Under the pieces are notes generated by a model. The model ran no database searches. It saw nothing but the letters and a program-made list of their open reading frames with translations, and was not told the DNA's origin. A DNA stretch of 8,908 nucleotides from an uncultured Collinsella sp. (GTDB lineage: Bacteria; Actinomycetota; Coriobacteriia; Coriobacteriales; Coriobacteriaceae), in contig UQIK01000041.1 in the NCBI GenBank assembly GCA_900541125.1, positions 1 to 8,908 of the forward strand, read 5' to 3'. Below, in pieces: positions 1 to 5,977 of this stretch. Made by a program: the position numbers and the translations under genes. How positions within the stretch are numbered: position 1 is the first letter of the stretch; each line of letters opens with the position of its first letter.

Positions 1-2
1 CG

Positions 3-55
3 GTCTTTCATGCAGCAGGGGCTCTCAATGTTTTTATGTCCTGCTCATATCGTCT
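3..55 (+). repeat. Left arm of 53-bp terminal inverted repeat
   Basis: These 53 bases are the exact reverse complement of the last 53 bases of the window (8856-8908). Identity stops at 56, and two further bases (1-2) lie outside the arm. The arm contains its own imperfect palindrome, ATGCAGCAGG facing CCTGCTCAT (10-19 and 40-48), which differs by one bulged base. No gene lies in the arm. It could be a recombination site, an element end or a dispersed repeat. Confidence 0.95.
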
Positions 56-60
56 ATGCC

Positions 61-130
61 GGCACCCCGGGACACTCCTTACCTAGTCGTTGGGGACGTT
101 CTTAAATGACTAGTCGTTGGGGACAGTCTT
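61..130 (+). repeat. Cluster of GGGGAC-type repeats
   Basis: Three related units lie in a row: GGGACACTCCTT (69-80), GGGGACGTTCTT (92-103) and GGGGACAGTCTT (119-130). The last two belong to a direct repeat of CTAGTCGTTGGGGAC at 83-97 and 110-124, with a period of 27. The stretch 61-81 resembles 2591-2611, with 17 of 21 bases equal. No gene is seen here. Such repeats often occur as dispersed intergenic families, but the family here is not identified. Confidence 0.75.
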
Positions 131-187
131 GAGCAAATCGACCGACGAAGCCCTTTTTGAGGTCGCTATATAGGGGTTCGCAAATAG

Positions 188-225
188 CTGTGGTCAAAAA
201 ACATCAAATATGAGTACTGTTACCT
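188..225 (+). repeat. Left arm of 233-bp inverted-repeat unit
   Basis: This arm matches the reverse complement of 383-420 at 32 of 38 positions, including a perfect 17-base core at 205-221 that reads CAAATATGAGTACTGTT. The two arms bound a 233-bp unit (188-420) that contains a strong terminator hairpin and a 42-codon open frame. The unit could be a miniature inverted-repeat element or two copies of a dispersed repeat in opposite orientation. Confidence 0.8.
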
Positions 226-338
226 TTTTAGTAGCATCGCAATTCGGCTTTTTCGGGTCTCTTAGACGTCTCGACGCGTTGAATGAACTAACGTATCTCC
301 CCAAATGTACAATAAAATGGACTCCTAACGAGAAATAA
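210..338 (+). CDS. Possible 42-residue open frame inside the repeat unit
   Basis: An ATG at 210 opens a 42-codon frame ending in TAA at 336-338. The peptide starts MSTVTFLVASQFGFFGSLRR and ends KWTPNEK. I do not recognise it. Its first codons lie in the 17-base core of the inverted repeat, and its stop codon sits exactly in the loop of the terminator hairpin at 314-358. No Shine-Dalgarno sequence precedes the ATG; the preceding bases are A-rich. The same reading frame in the opposite repeat copy (383-420, minus strand) encodes a similar short stretch, NMSTV, and then stops. It may be a conserved repeat that only looks coding, or a leader-like peptide. Confidence 0.2.
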   Translation: MSTVTFLVASQFGFFGSLRRLDALNELTYLPKCTIKWTPNEK

Positions 339-358
339 TCTCGTTAGGAGTCCATTTT
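314..358. terminator. Bidirectional intrinsic terminator, 20-bp perfect stem
   Basis: Bases 314-333 pair perfectly with 339-358 around a five-base loop (AATAA). The stem has A residues at its left foot and T residues at its right foot, so it can act as a rho-independent terminator in both directions. It would end transcripts of the minus-strand DUF2207 gene, whose stop lies about 175 bases away, and anything read rightward across the window edge. Confidence 0.85.
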
Positions 359-382
359 TAGTACAAACAAATGTGACAATCT

Positions 383-420
383 AGGCAACAGTACTCATAT
401 TTGGCATTTTTTGCCCACTG
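383..420 (-). repeat. Right arm of 233-bp inverted-repeat unit
   Basis: This is the inverted partner of 188-225, with the perfect core at 387-403. It lies in the 3' region of the minus-strand DUF2207 gene. The stretch from 421 to the stop codon at 532 shows nothing further that I can support. Confidence 0.8.
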
Positions 421-531
421 CCCCTTGCGCGAAGGTCCGCAGCGGAAAGTATGGCCCGTTTCGATGCACAAAAATGGGATGAATCTTCCCTGGCAACCGC
501 CCAGAAAGATCCACCCCAAAGCAAGCACTCG

Positions 532-2475
532 CTAGAACGTTCCGCCGCCGCCTCCGCCGACGCCGCCGCCTCCGCCGCCAGAGAAGCCGCCGCCTCCGCC
601 GCCGCCCGAGCTGTCGGAGCTCGACGCCAGCTCACGGATGCTCTCGTGATACACGTCATCGAACGAATCGAGCGGAGACTCGATACCGTAATGATGGTAG
701 TACCACCAGTAGCAGGGATAATTGTCATAGAAGCCGTCGGCCTCGCGCACCTCGGGCGGCACGGCCTCGGCAAGCTGACGCAGCACTTCCTTGGAAACAC
801 CCAGCGCCACGCCCATCACCAGCAGCTTGTTCCACAGCACCAGATCGCCGGGGACGGCTTCCTTTAGACGAGTGAAGTCCTCGAGCCAATGCTTAAGTGC
901 CTTGCAGCGAGCCGCCACCTCGGCGCCCTCCGGCGTAAAGCGGCGGAACGTAAGGCCCACGCCGATACCCACCAGCACAATCGGCACCGAGATAACCGCG
1001 GCGGTAATGTTCGCCTGCGCGCCATCGGTAAAGAAGATGGATCCCACGGGAACAAAGGCAATCAGGATACCAAGAACCAGGCAAAACACCATTGCAACAA
1101 TGCCGTCCGAGGCAACGTACTCGCTATCGGCCAGCTTGCCCTTAACGGTGTTCTGATAGTCCTCGAGCTTATCACCCACGGGTGTAGCGTGCTGCTTGAC
1201 GTAGAGCTGCAGCTCGTCGAACGTGCGCGAGCGATCGCCGTTCTCGTCAGGCTTAGCACCGGCAAAGAAGACCCTGAGCACCATGTGGTCAATGCCCTTG
1301 GCCGACTTCCAGCCCGCATCACTCACCATCACGCGATACGTCTGCTCTTCTTTTTCACGCCCCAACAGACCCTTCTTGGCCTTGGTCACGGTCGCCTGCT
1401 CCAGCTTGATCACACGGTCGTCAGTGAGCTTCATGAGCGTGGCGATATATGCCTGATCGGGCACCTCGTTCCAGCTCATGAGGGCCGAAAGCACGGCGGG
1501 ATGGTCGGCCGAAGGCACATCGCGGAAATATTCGTCCTGGAAAAGCGGCTTGGGCTTGCGCTTGCGCAGCTTGAGCATAACGATTGTGCCGGTAAAGGCC
1601 ACCGCCGCAACAACACTTAGCACGGCAAGTGCATTGGCAATCATGCGAGCGTGAGCGCGGCGAGCGTTAGCTTCGTCGGCCCATTCCTTCTCTTCGCTCA
1701 GGATCGTTGACATGCGCTCTTCGCCCGAAGCGGCAAGCTGCGGCACCCAGTCGCTAGGGAAGGCGATGCGTGCCTCGGCGAATTCGCCCTGATGCACGCA
1801 GGGAATGGTATAGGTGACCATGGGTTCGTCCGCATCGAGCGATACATCGCCCGTCAGCGGGCCGTGGCCCCATGCGCGGAAGTTATCGCCCTTGACGGCC
1901 GCCGTCCCGGCAGCGGCATTTGCGAAGCGCACTTCCATCTCGACGTCATCGGAATCCGCAGACCAGCCGTCACCCACGAACTTCCAGTAGAGCTCGGCGG
2001 TATCGGCCCAATTCATGACCGCACCGGTCATGGAATAATTCACGTAGTAGATTGCACTGTCGCCGCTCTCGTGGGGGCTGAACACCTTAATCCTTACGCC
2101 GTCACCGGTCTGCTCGACCGTATAGACGCCAGAGTCGCCCTTGTTCGCGCTATCGACTTTGTTAAACGCGGTGTCCTCTTCCTCGACACTCAGCACGTCA
2201 ACGCCCGCCGTGCCGCCCTGCTGGTTGATACCCGTATTGATCTCCCAAAACACGCCGTTGATGTCGTCGTCGAAATCAAACTGGCGCCCCTCGACAACGG
2301 TCAGCGATCCATCGGCCTCGACCGTGGCACTGATGTAGGTTTGGGTCATGGAGTAGCCGTCGGCGTGCGCGGCGGCGGGCAGCAGCAACAACGCAAGCGC
2401 AACGAGCGCGCAGACGGAAGCGAATCGCGCAAACAGGTGGCGCTGCCGGCTGACTTTGGCGGCGAGGGTGTTCAT
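532..2475 (-). CDS. DUF2207 family membrane protein with poly-glycine tail
   Basis: This is a 647-residue predicted membrane protein of the DUF2207 family, function unknown. A signal peptide (about residues 1-38, ending AHA before DG) leads an extracytoplasmic beta-rich domain (about 40-265). A first membrane segment follows (about 279-301), ended by a basic KLRKRKPKP stop-transfer. Next come a cytoplasmic region and two further membrane segments (about 458-482 and 490-510). The C-terminal region is rich in Tyr and Trp (YWWYYHHYG), and the protein ends in three runs of glycine (624-645). An ATG twelve codons upstream is possible, but the start at 2475 has AAGGA seven bases before it and places the signal peptide correctly. 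The gene stands alone, and its likely terminator is the hairpin at 314-358. The family assignment is good; the role (perhaps envelope-related) is unknown. Confidence 0.88.
   Translation of the reverse strand: MNTLAAKVSRQRHLFARFASVCALVALALLLLPAAAHADGYSMTQTYISATVEADGSLTVVEGRQFDFDDDINGVFWEINTGINQQGGTAGVDVLSVEEEDTAFNKVDSANKGDSGVYTVEQTGDGVRIKVFSPHESGDSAIYYVNYSMTGAVMNWADTAELYWKFVGDGWSADSDDVEMEVRFANAAAGTAAVKGDNFRAWGHGPLTGDVSLDADEPMVTYTIPCVHQGEFAEARIAFPSDWVPQLAASGEERMSTILSEEKEWADEANARRAHARMIANALAVLSVVAAVAFTGTIVMLKLRKRKPKPLFQDEYFRDVPSADHPAVLSALMSWNEVPDQAYIATLMKLTDDRVIKLEQATVTKAKKGLLGREKEEQTYRVMVSDAGWKSAKGIDHMVLRVFFAGAKPDENGDRSRTFDELQLYVKQHATPVGDKLEDYQNTVKGKLADSEYVASDGIVAMVFCLVLGILIAFVPVGSIFFTDGAQANITAAVISVPIVLVGIGVGLTFRRFTPEGAEVAARCKALKHWLEDFTRLKEAVPGDLVLWNKLLVMGVALGVSKEVLRQLAEAVPPEVREADGFYDNYPCYWWYYHHYGIESPLDSFDDVYHESIRELASSSDSSGGGGGGGFSGGGGGGVGGGGGGTF
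540..606 (-). repeat. GCC-triplet low-complexity tract coding the glycine tail
   Basis: Near-perfect GCC/TCC triplets on the plus strand encode three glycine runs, of 7, 6 and 6 residues, separated by FS and V at the C-terminus of the DUF2207 protein. Triplet tracts like this can gain or lose units by slippage without breaking the frame. Confidence 0.85.
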
Positions 2476-2590
2476 AGGCACATCCTTTGTCTGTAAAACC
2501 AACAGCGCCATTGTCCCACGTTTGCGGGTTCATATGACGAACATCTAGGTCAGCGGAGTATCAAACGGGACGAAAGTCACGCCCGCGGCC

Positions 2591-2637
2591 GGCACCTGGG
2601 GACGTTCCTTATCTGCCGGCAATCTGGGACACTCCTT
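2591..2637 (+). repeat. Second pair of GGGGAC-type repeats
   Basis: GGGGACGTTCCTT (2598-2610) is followed by GGGACACTCCTT (2626-2637). The latter is identical to the unit at 69-80, and 2591-2611 resembles 61-81, including the leading GGCACC. The two clusters flank the DUF2207 gene on both sides, which could mean a shared repeat family or an old insertion boundary. Confidence 0.7.
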
Positions 2638-2688
2638 GGCATAGCCCGCTCCGGCAATAGATACCACTTCATAGCTCCGTCACAGGTG

Positions 2689-2790
2689 TAGCGGCTTTGT
2701 GTGGGCGCGGCGTGAGCCGATTAAGCCGGCGAGCGAGGGGCATAAAGCAGTTGAGCGAAAACGGTTTGCCCCTTTGCCGTTCGCTTGAGG
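2689..2790 (+). ncRNA. Candidate structured RNA with possible pseudoknot
   Basis: This non-coding stretch folds well on paper. CGGCTT (2692-2697) pairs with AAGCCG (2723-2728) and encloses CGGC-GTGA-GCCG (2708-2719), a hairpin with a GNRA loop. Next, AGCG-AA-AACGG (2754-2764) pairs with CCGTT-CGCT (2777-2785). That hairpin's loop holds TGCCCC (2767-2772), complementary to GGGGCA at 2737-2742, so a pseudoknot or a switched alternative fold is possible. An intrinsic terminator follows at 2813-2846. A weak promoter candidate, TTGGCA (2636-2641) and TAGATA (2658-2663) with 16 bases between, lies upstream. I do not recognise a known RNA class, and the strand is not certain. Confidence 0.3.
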
Positions 2791-2812
2791 ATCATGTCCC
2801 CCTTTTCCGCGG

Positions 2813-2846
2813 AAACCCCGGCAGTTGCGAAGAGCTGCCGGGGTTT
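2813..2846 (+). terminator. Intrinsic terminator upstream of gluQ
   Basis: AAACCCCGGCAG (2813-2824) pairs perfectly with CTGCCGGGGTTT (2835-2846) around a ten-base loop, and the plus strand continues TTTCTGTCGTTT. It would end any RNA from the candidate region 2689-2790 and insulates the tRNA synthetase gene from upstream transcription. The left foot of the stem overlaps a 12-base palindrome (2804-2815). Confidence 0.65.
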
Positions 2847-2971
2847 CTGTCGTTTGAGGGGTTGGGCTGGCGGGCGGCGATCGAGCTGGCGGGCCGGTGG
2901 TCCGGCACGCGCAACGCGCGGCCACGGCAACTTGCAGGCCACGGCAGCGTCTCCCCCACCGCACCCCGCGC

Positions 2972-2977
2972 TATACT
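2972..2977 (+). promoter_or_regulatory. Promoter -10 box TATACT of leaderless gluQ
   Basis: TATACT matches the -10 consensus at five of six positions. Seven bases separate it from the ATG at 2985, so transcription would begin at or next to the first base of the start codon. No Shine-Dalgarno sequence is present, which fits a leaderless mRNA. No good -35 box is seen at the expected distance. Confidence 0.6.
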
Positions 2978-2984
2978 CGTCCGC

Positions 2985-3986
2985 ATGGATATCAACGCAC
3001 GCAACATAGCAACACACGCCGCGGACGTACCAGCAACGGCAGCGCCCACCCCCGTCGTGGGCCGCTTTGCCCCGTCGCCCTCGGGCCGCATGCACTTGGG
3101 CAACGTGTTCAGCTGCCTGTGCGCATGGCTTTCGGCCCGCAGCCAGGGCGGCAGCATCGTATTGCGTATCGAGGACCTAGACGATCGCTGCAAGCGCCCG
3201 GAACTTGCCGCTCAACTGATTGACGACCTGGCCTGGCTAGGGCTTGAGTGGGACGAAGGCCCCTACTACCAGCACGATCGCCTCGACCTGTACGAGAGCG
3301 CCTTGCACCAGCTACAAGACGTCGGCCTCACCTACCCCTGCTTTTGCACGCGCGCCGAGCTCCACGCCGCGAGCGCACCGCATGCCAGCGACGGCACACC
3401 CATCTACCGTGGCGCCTGCCGAAGCCTTTCGGCCGAAGAAATCGCCCGCCGCAGTGCTCTGCGCGCTCCCGCCACGCGCCTGCGTGTGCCCGCCGTCGAC
3501 GACCTCGCCGGCGACGTGATCGAATTCGTTGACCGCACGTACGGAGCCCAATGCGAGGCACTCGCCACCGAGTGCGGCGACTTTTTGGTGCGCCGCAGCG
3601 ACGGCGTTTTTGCCTACCAGCTAGCCGTGGTGGTCGACGACGCTGCCATGGGCGTCACCGAGATCGTACGCGGATGCGACCTGCTTGGTTCCACGCCGCG
3701 CCAGATCTATCTGCAACATCTGCTGGGACTGCCCACACCGCGCTACGCGCACATTCCGCTGCTCATGTCGCCGGACGGCCGCCGCCTTTCCAAGCGCGAT
3801 CGCGATCTGGACCTGGGCGAGCTCCGCACCCGCTTTGGCACACCCGAGGCACTGTTGGGATGGCTCGCCGGGCAAACAGGCATCGCGCCGGACACCACGC
3901 CGCGTACCGCCGAGCAACTGGTCGAGCACTTTAGCTGGGATGTTATCCATGCGCATCGGGAGAACATCACTGTAACGGTCGAGTAG
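2985..3986 (+). CDS. gluQ: Glutamyl-Q tRNA(Asp) synthetase
   Basis: This 333-residue enzyme is related to the catalytic half of glutamyl-tRNA synthetase. The family activates glutamate and attaches it to the queuosine base at position 34 of tRNA(Asp), not to the 3' end. The class I signature is clear: RFAPSPSG (27-34) leads into HLGN (37-40), RIEDLD lies at 61-66, and RLSKRD (267-272) is the KMSKS-type loop. Cys119, Cys121, Tyr141 and Cys145 fit the family zinc site. There is no anticodon-binding domain, as expected, and the length is slightly above the usual 290-310 because of about 20 extra N-terminal residues. The reading frame extends upstream to 2697, but the ATG at 2985 is preferred because it sits seven bases after a -10 box and the upstream part shows no homology. 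The gene ends 15 bases before a convergent gene. Confidence 0.9.
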   Translation: MDINARNIATHAADVPATAAPTPVVGRFAPSPSGRMHLGNVFSCLCAWLSARSQGGSIVLRIEDLDDRCKRPELAAQLIDDLAWLGLEWDEGPYYQHDRLDLYESALHQLQDVGLTYPCFCTRAELHAASAPHASDGTPIYRGACRSLSAEEIARRSALRAPATRLRVPAVDDLAGDVIEFVDRTYGAQCEALATECGDFLVRRSDGVFAYQLAVVVDDAAMGVTEIVRGCDLLGSTPRQIYLQHLLGLPTPRYAHIPLLMSPDGRRLSKRDRDLDLGELRTRFGTPEALLGWLAGQTGIAPDTTPRTAEQLVEHFSWDVIHAHRENITVTVE

Positions 3987-4001
3987 CCAGCCACCCCGCC
4001 G

Positions 4002-4727
4002 CTACGCAACATCCCAGGGCTGGAGTTCATCACCCAAGCGAATGATGCAGTCGTAGAGCACGGTATGGCGCTCGGCCGGGTTAGCATCCCGATGAAAATG
4101 CCCGTAATACCAGCGTTTGTAGTCCAAGCGGTCTTCCAGCTCATCGAAAAATGCCGTAAGCCGATCAACGGAGGGGCAATTCCAGCCGGGCGCTGGATAA
4201 AGCGTGGACGAAAGCATGCGCGTAGAGCAGGTGTGGGTGATCACGTAGTCGACCGTCCAGCCCACGCTGTCGAGCTTTGCCCGCGCCTCCTCAAAGTTGC
4301 GCTCGTCCGGCAGCTCCTGCGGCCACCAGCTGGAATACGGAATGCGGTATTCCTTGTCCACGCTCGTGGCGCCGCCCATGGTGAAGACCGTTGAGCCGTC
4401 GAGCTCAAAAACCTCGCCGCGCGTCAGGCGCCGTATGGAGGAGGTATCCGACAGGCGCTGCGTCAGCCCACCGTGCCACAACTCCATGGGGCGCTCCGCC
4501 CAGTGATCGAAACGCTCGTGGTTGCCGTCGACAAACAGCACGGTGTAGGGGCGCGACTCCAGCCAAGCAATATCGGCACATTCCTCGGCAGAAAAGTCCC
4601 AGGGAAAGCCAAAGTCGCCCGCGATGATGAGATAGTCGTCGCTCGCCAGGCTATCCCCAAGCTCCCAATCGCGGAGCTTTTGCATGTCAGCGCCGCCATG
4701 GACGTCGCCCGTCACATAGACCGTCAT
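4002..4727 (-). CDS. Calcineurin-like metallophosphoesterase
   Basis: This 241-residue protein carries the full two-metal metallophosphoesterase signature: GDVHG (7-11), GDFG (37-40), GNHE (68-71), a histidine in THT (about 165) and GHFH (209-212). It has no signal peptide or membrane segment, so it is probably cytoplasmic. The substrate cannot be told from sequence; phosphodiesters, phosphoproteins and nucleotides are all possible. I chose the ATG at 4727 over one twelve codons upstream because it starts right at the first beta strand. It is also preceded by GTGGTGATCC, complementary to the 16S rRNA 3' end, with the core seven bases from the ATG. It may be transcribed with the small membrane gene 85 bases upstream. 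It converges on gluQ with a 15-base gap and no terminator between them. Confidence 0.9.
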   Translation of the reverse strand: MTVYVTGDVHGGADMQKLRDWELGDSLASDDYLIIAGDFGFPWDFSAEECADIAWLESRPYTVLFVDGNHERFDHWAERPMELWHGGLTQRLSDTSSIRRLTRGEVFELDGSTVFTMGGATSVDKEYRIPYSSWWPQELPDERNFEEARAKLDSVGWTVDYVITHTCSTRMLSSTLYPAPGWNCPSVDRLTAFFDELEDRLDYKRWYYGHFHRDANPAERHTVLYDCIIRLGDELQPWDVA

Positions 4728-4812
4728 CGGATCACCACTTCCCTGTAAGTCGCTAGCCCACATTCTGCACGATCATTAAGCCAACCGTTCCAGTCCTTCC
4801 ATCCCTTAGGGC

Positions 4813-5052
4813 TTACCCCTCGTTCTTCCATCCAAACGGGTCAAACACCCAAAAGACCAGATCGAGCACGCCGCCGGTCATCATGGCACCGGCGAGGGCC
4901 ATGCAAACATGCAGAGAACTGGCACTTCGGAGCACGTCGAACGGCCCCAAAGCAGCCAGCAGCGCGACCACTGCGCCGGCAGAGCACAGTGCGAGGCACG
5001 GCCCCGCGCCCTTGACGCACTTCTTTGCGAGATGCTTGGTGTTGTCACTCAT
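4813..5052 (-). CDS. Small membrane protein of unknown function
   Basis: This 79-residue protein is not recognised. It begins MSDNTKHLAKKCVKGAGPCL, a basic N-terminus, and has two hydrophobic segments (about residues 17-38 and 48-68). It ends in FDPFGWKNEG, so both termini are probably cytoplasmic. Three cysteines fall in or near the first segment. The ATG at 5052 has a good AAGGAG ten bases upstream; an ATG at 5109 is open but lacks such a site. It precedes the metallophosphoesterase gene on the same strand by 85 bases, so they may share a transcript. No clear promoter is visible. An open frame with no confident start ends eight bases inside this gene. Confidence 0.7.
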   Translation of the reverse strand: MSDNTKHLAKKCVKGAGPCLALCSAGAVVALLAALGPFDVLRSASSLHVCMALAGAMMTGGVLDLVFWVFDPFGWKNEG

Positions 5053-5162
5053 CAATATCGAACTCCTTAGAGGGCCGTTGCTTTGATTCACGCCGCCGCG
5101 GCAGACCAAGACGGCAAATTAAGTCTCCCACGCCACGCGGACACAGCTGAAAGCCCTCGCGC

Positions 5163-5204
5163 AAAAAACAGCGCGCCGCAGAATTCGTATCACCTGCGGC
5201 GCGC
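5163..5204 (-). terminator. Intrinsic terminator on the minus strand
   Basis: GCGCGCCGCAG (5171-5181) pairs perfectly with CTGCGGCGCGC (5194-5204) around a 12-base loop. Read on the minus strand, the stem is followed by TG and then six T residues (5163-5168). It would end leftward transcripts such as the one that once came from the DUF4143 ATPase gene at 5339-5583, and it separates them from the small membrane gene. Confidence 0.8.
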
Positions 5205-5226
5205 CGAAAATGATCCGCTTTCCTCC

Positions 5227-5251
5227 GTCCCCAACTGATCAGCTGAGTTGG
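5227..5251 (-). repeat. GTTGGGGAC repeat with adjoining hairpin
   Basis: On the minus strand 5235-5227 reads GTTGGGGAC, the same core as at 89-97 and 116-124. Next to it CCAACT (5231-5236) pairs with AGTTGG (5246-5251). It lies in a stretch of about 290 bases (5053-5338) with no confident gene; the rest of that stretch holds the terminator above and two doubtful short open frames. Confidence 0.55.
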
Positions 5252-5338
5252 TGCCGCTTGACGGAGAGGAAGGAGCCGGCGGCATCACGAGCTGCGGCAA
5301 TGTCGCTAGGCATAGGAAACAGACGCGCTTCAAACGCC

Positions 5339-5583
5339 CTAAGCCCCAAGCCTACCCATTAAGAAATCGACTGCAGAAACGATTTTGATGCCGTCGATGT
5401 CGGTCGGATGGCTCCCCTGACGAACGACGATGATCTTCTCGTAACCACCGATAATCTTCTCGAGCGACCTGAGCTCGAATGGACGTAGCTCGCGCTTATG
5501 CGTTGCCTCCTCGTCAATCGACTCTGCGACTGGACGTCACGAAAGGCTACCAGCTATTCGAGATATTGATTTCTAGGAACCAT
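5339..5583 (-). pseudogene. DUF4143-type AAA ATPase, N- and C-termini fused by deletion
   Basis: Read on the minus strand, an ATG at 5583 with GGAG six bases upstream begins MVPRNQYLE, then an in-frame TAG, then LVAFRD. This is the usual start of ATP-binding proteins with an AAA domain and a C-terminal DUF4143 domain. Directly after it, one frame over, comes VAESIDEEATHKREL and then IIGGYEKIIVVRQG and DGIKIVSAVDFLMGR with a TAG stop at 5339. This is the usual end of the same family. The whole middle is gone, including Walker A, Walker B and most of DUF4143, about 300 codons in a normal member. The junction lies near 5530. The premature stop (likely CAG to TAG) and the frame change confirm that it is dead. 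Family membership is inferred from recalled consensus. Confidence 0.8.
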
Positions 5584-5610
5584 CTGGTTCTCCATTGCTC
5601 GTCCCAATCT

Positions 5611-5683
5611 GCAAGTTTTTCTCATCGAATGACAAGAACTTGCGAATTCTGCAAGTTCTTCTCACGTAGCGATAAGAACCTGC
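5611..5683. promoter_or_regulatory. Array of four GCAAGTTYTT half-sites, putative operator
   Basis: Four copies of one half-site alternate in orientation: GCAAGTTTTT (5611-5620), AAGAACTTGC (5634-5643), GCAAGTTCTT (5651-5660) and AAGAACCTGC (5674-5683). They form two 33-base imperfect palindromes exactly 40 bases apart. The middle two make a palindrome with perfect 10-base arms around a 7-base centre. The array begins 27 bases upstream of the dead ATPase start codon, where an operator would sit, and about 295 bases upstream of the restriction gene. The binding protein is unknown. Confidence 0.7.
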
Positions 5684-5977
5684 ATATCCGTCCGTGGCCA
5701 TTTGCAGTCGGATTCTGGCGAGGCCATGACAAGCAGCTTGCCACATGGCCGACACGGAGCCATGGCATGCGCGGAATCTTGGGGGCAGGACTTCTCCCAG
5801 CAGCCAATAAGACGAAAACACATACACATAGATAGAGAGAGGCCCAGCAAGACACGGCACCAAGGCCGCAGCCACAAACTTGAGTAGCCGATAGTCTTAA
5901 AATCACATACGCCCAAAACACGAACGATCGATCTGTTATCCTGGCGCCAACATAGTCTTTCGAAAGGTTTGGCCAGG
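5684..5977. other. Intergenic region upstream of the restriction gene
   Basis: No gene is supported here. A hairpin is formed by GGCCATG (5722-5728) with CATGGCC (5744-5750), continued by CAAG/CTTG inside. TAAAAT (5898-5903) is a possible -10 box for the restriction gene, but no matching -35 is seen at the right distance, and TTATCC near 5936 is an alternative. AAAGG at 5963-5967 is the probable ribosome binding site. A leftward open frame covers the region but looks like chance. Confidence 0.4.

Noticed and set aside
451..867. Plus-strand 138-codon frame rich in alanine
   Set aside because: It is antisense to the end of the DUF2207 gene. Its alanine runs are the complement of the glycine codon tract, and it has no ribosome binding site.
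2697..2984. N-terminal extension of the gluQ reading frame
   Set aside because: The extension shows no resemblance to the family, crosses a terminator hairpin, and lies upstream of the -10 box that fits a leaderless start at 2985.
5239..5313. Minus-strand 24-codon frame MPSDIAAARDAAGSFLSVKR and on
   Set aside because: No ribosome binding site, no recognised family, all three frames are open in this GC-rich stretch, and its stop lies in the hairpin at 5231-5251.
5611..5683. The repeated GCAAGTTYTT array as a small CRISPR array
   Set aside because: Only two units exist, they are palindromic at the half-site level, the intervals are too short for spacers, and no cas gene is present.
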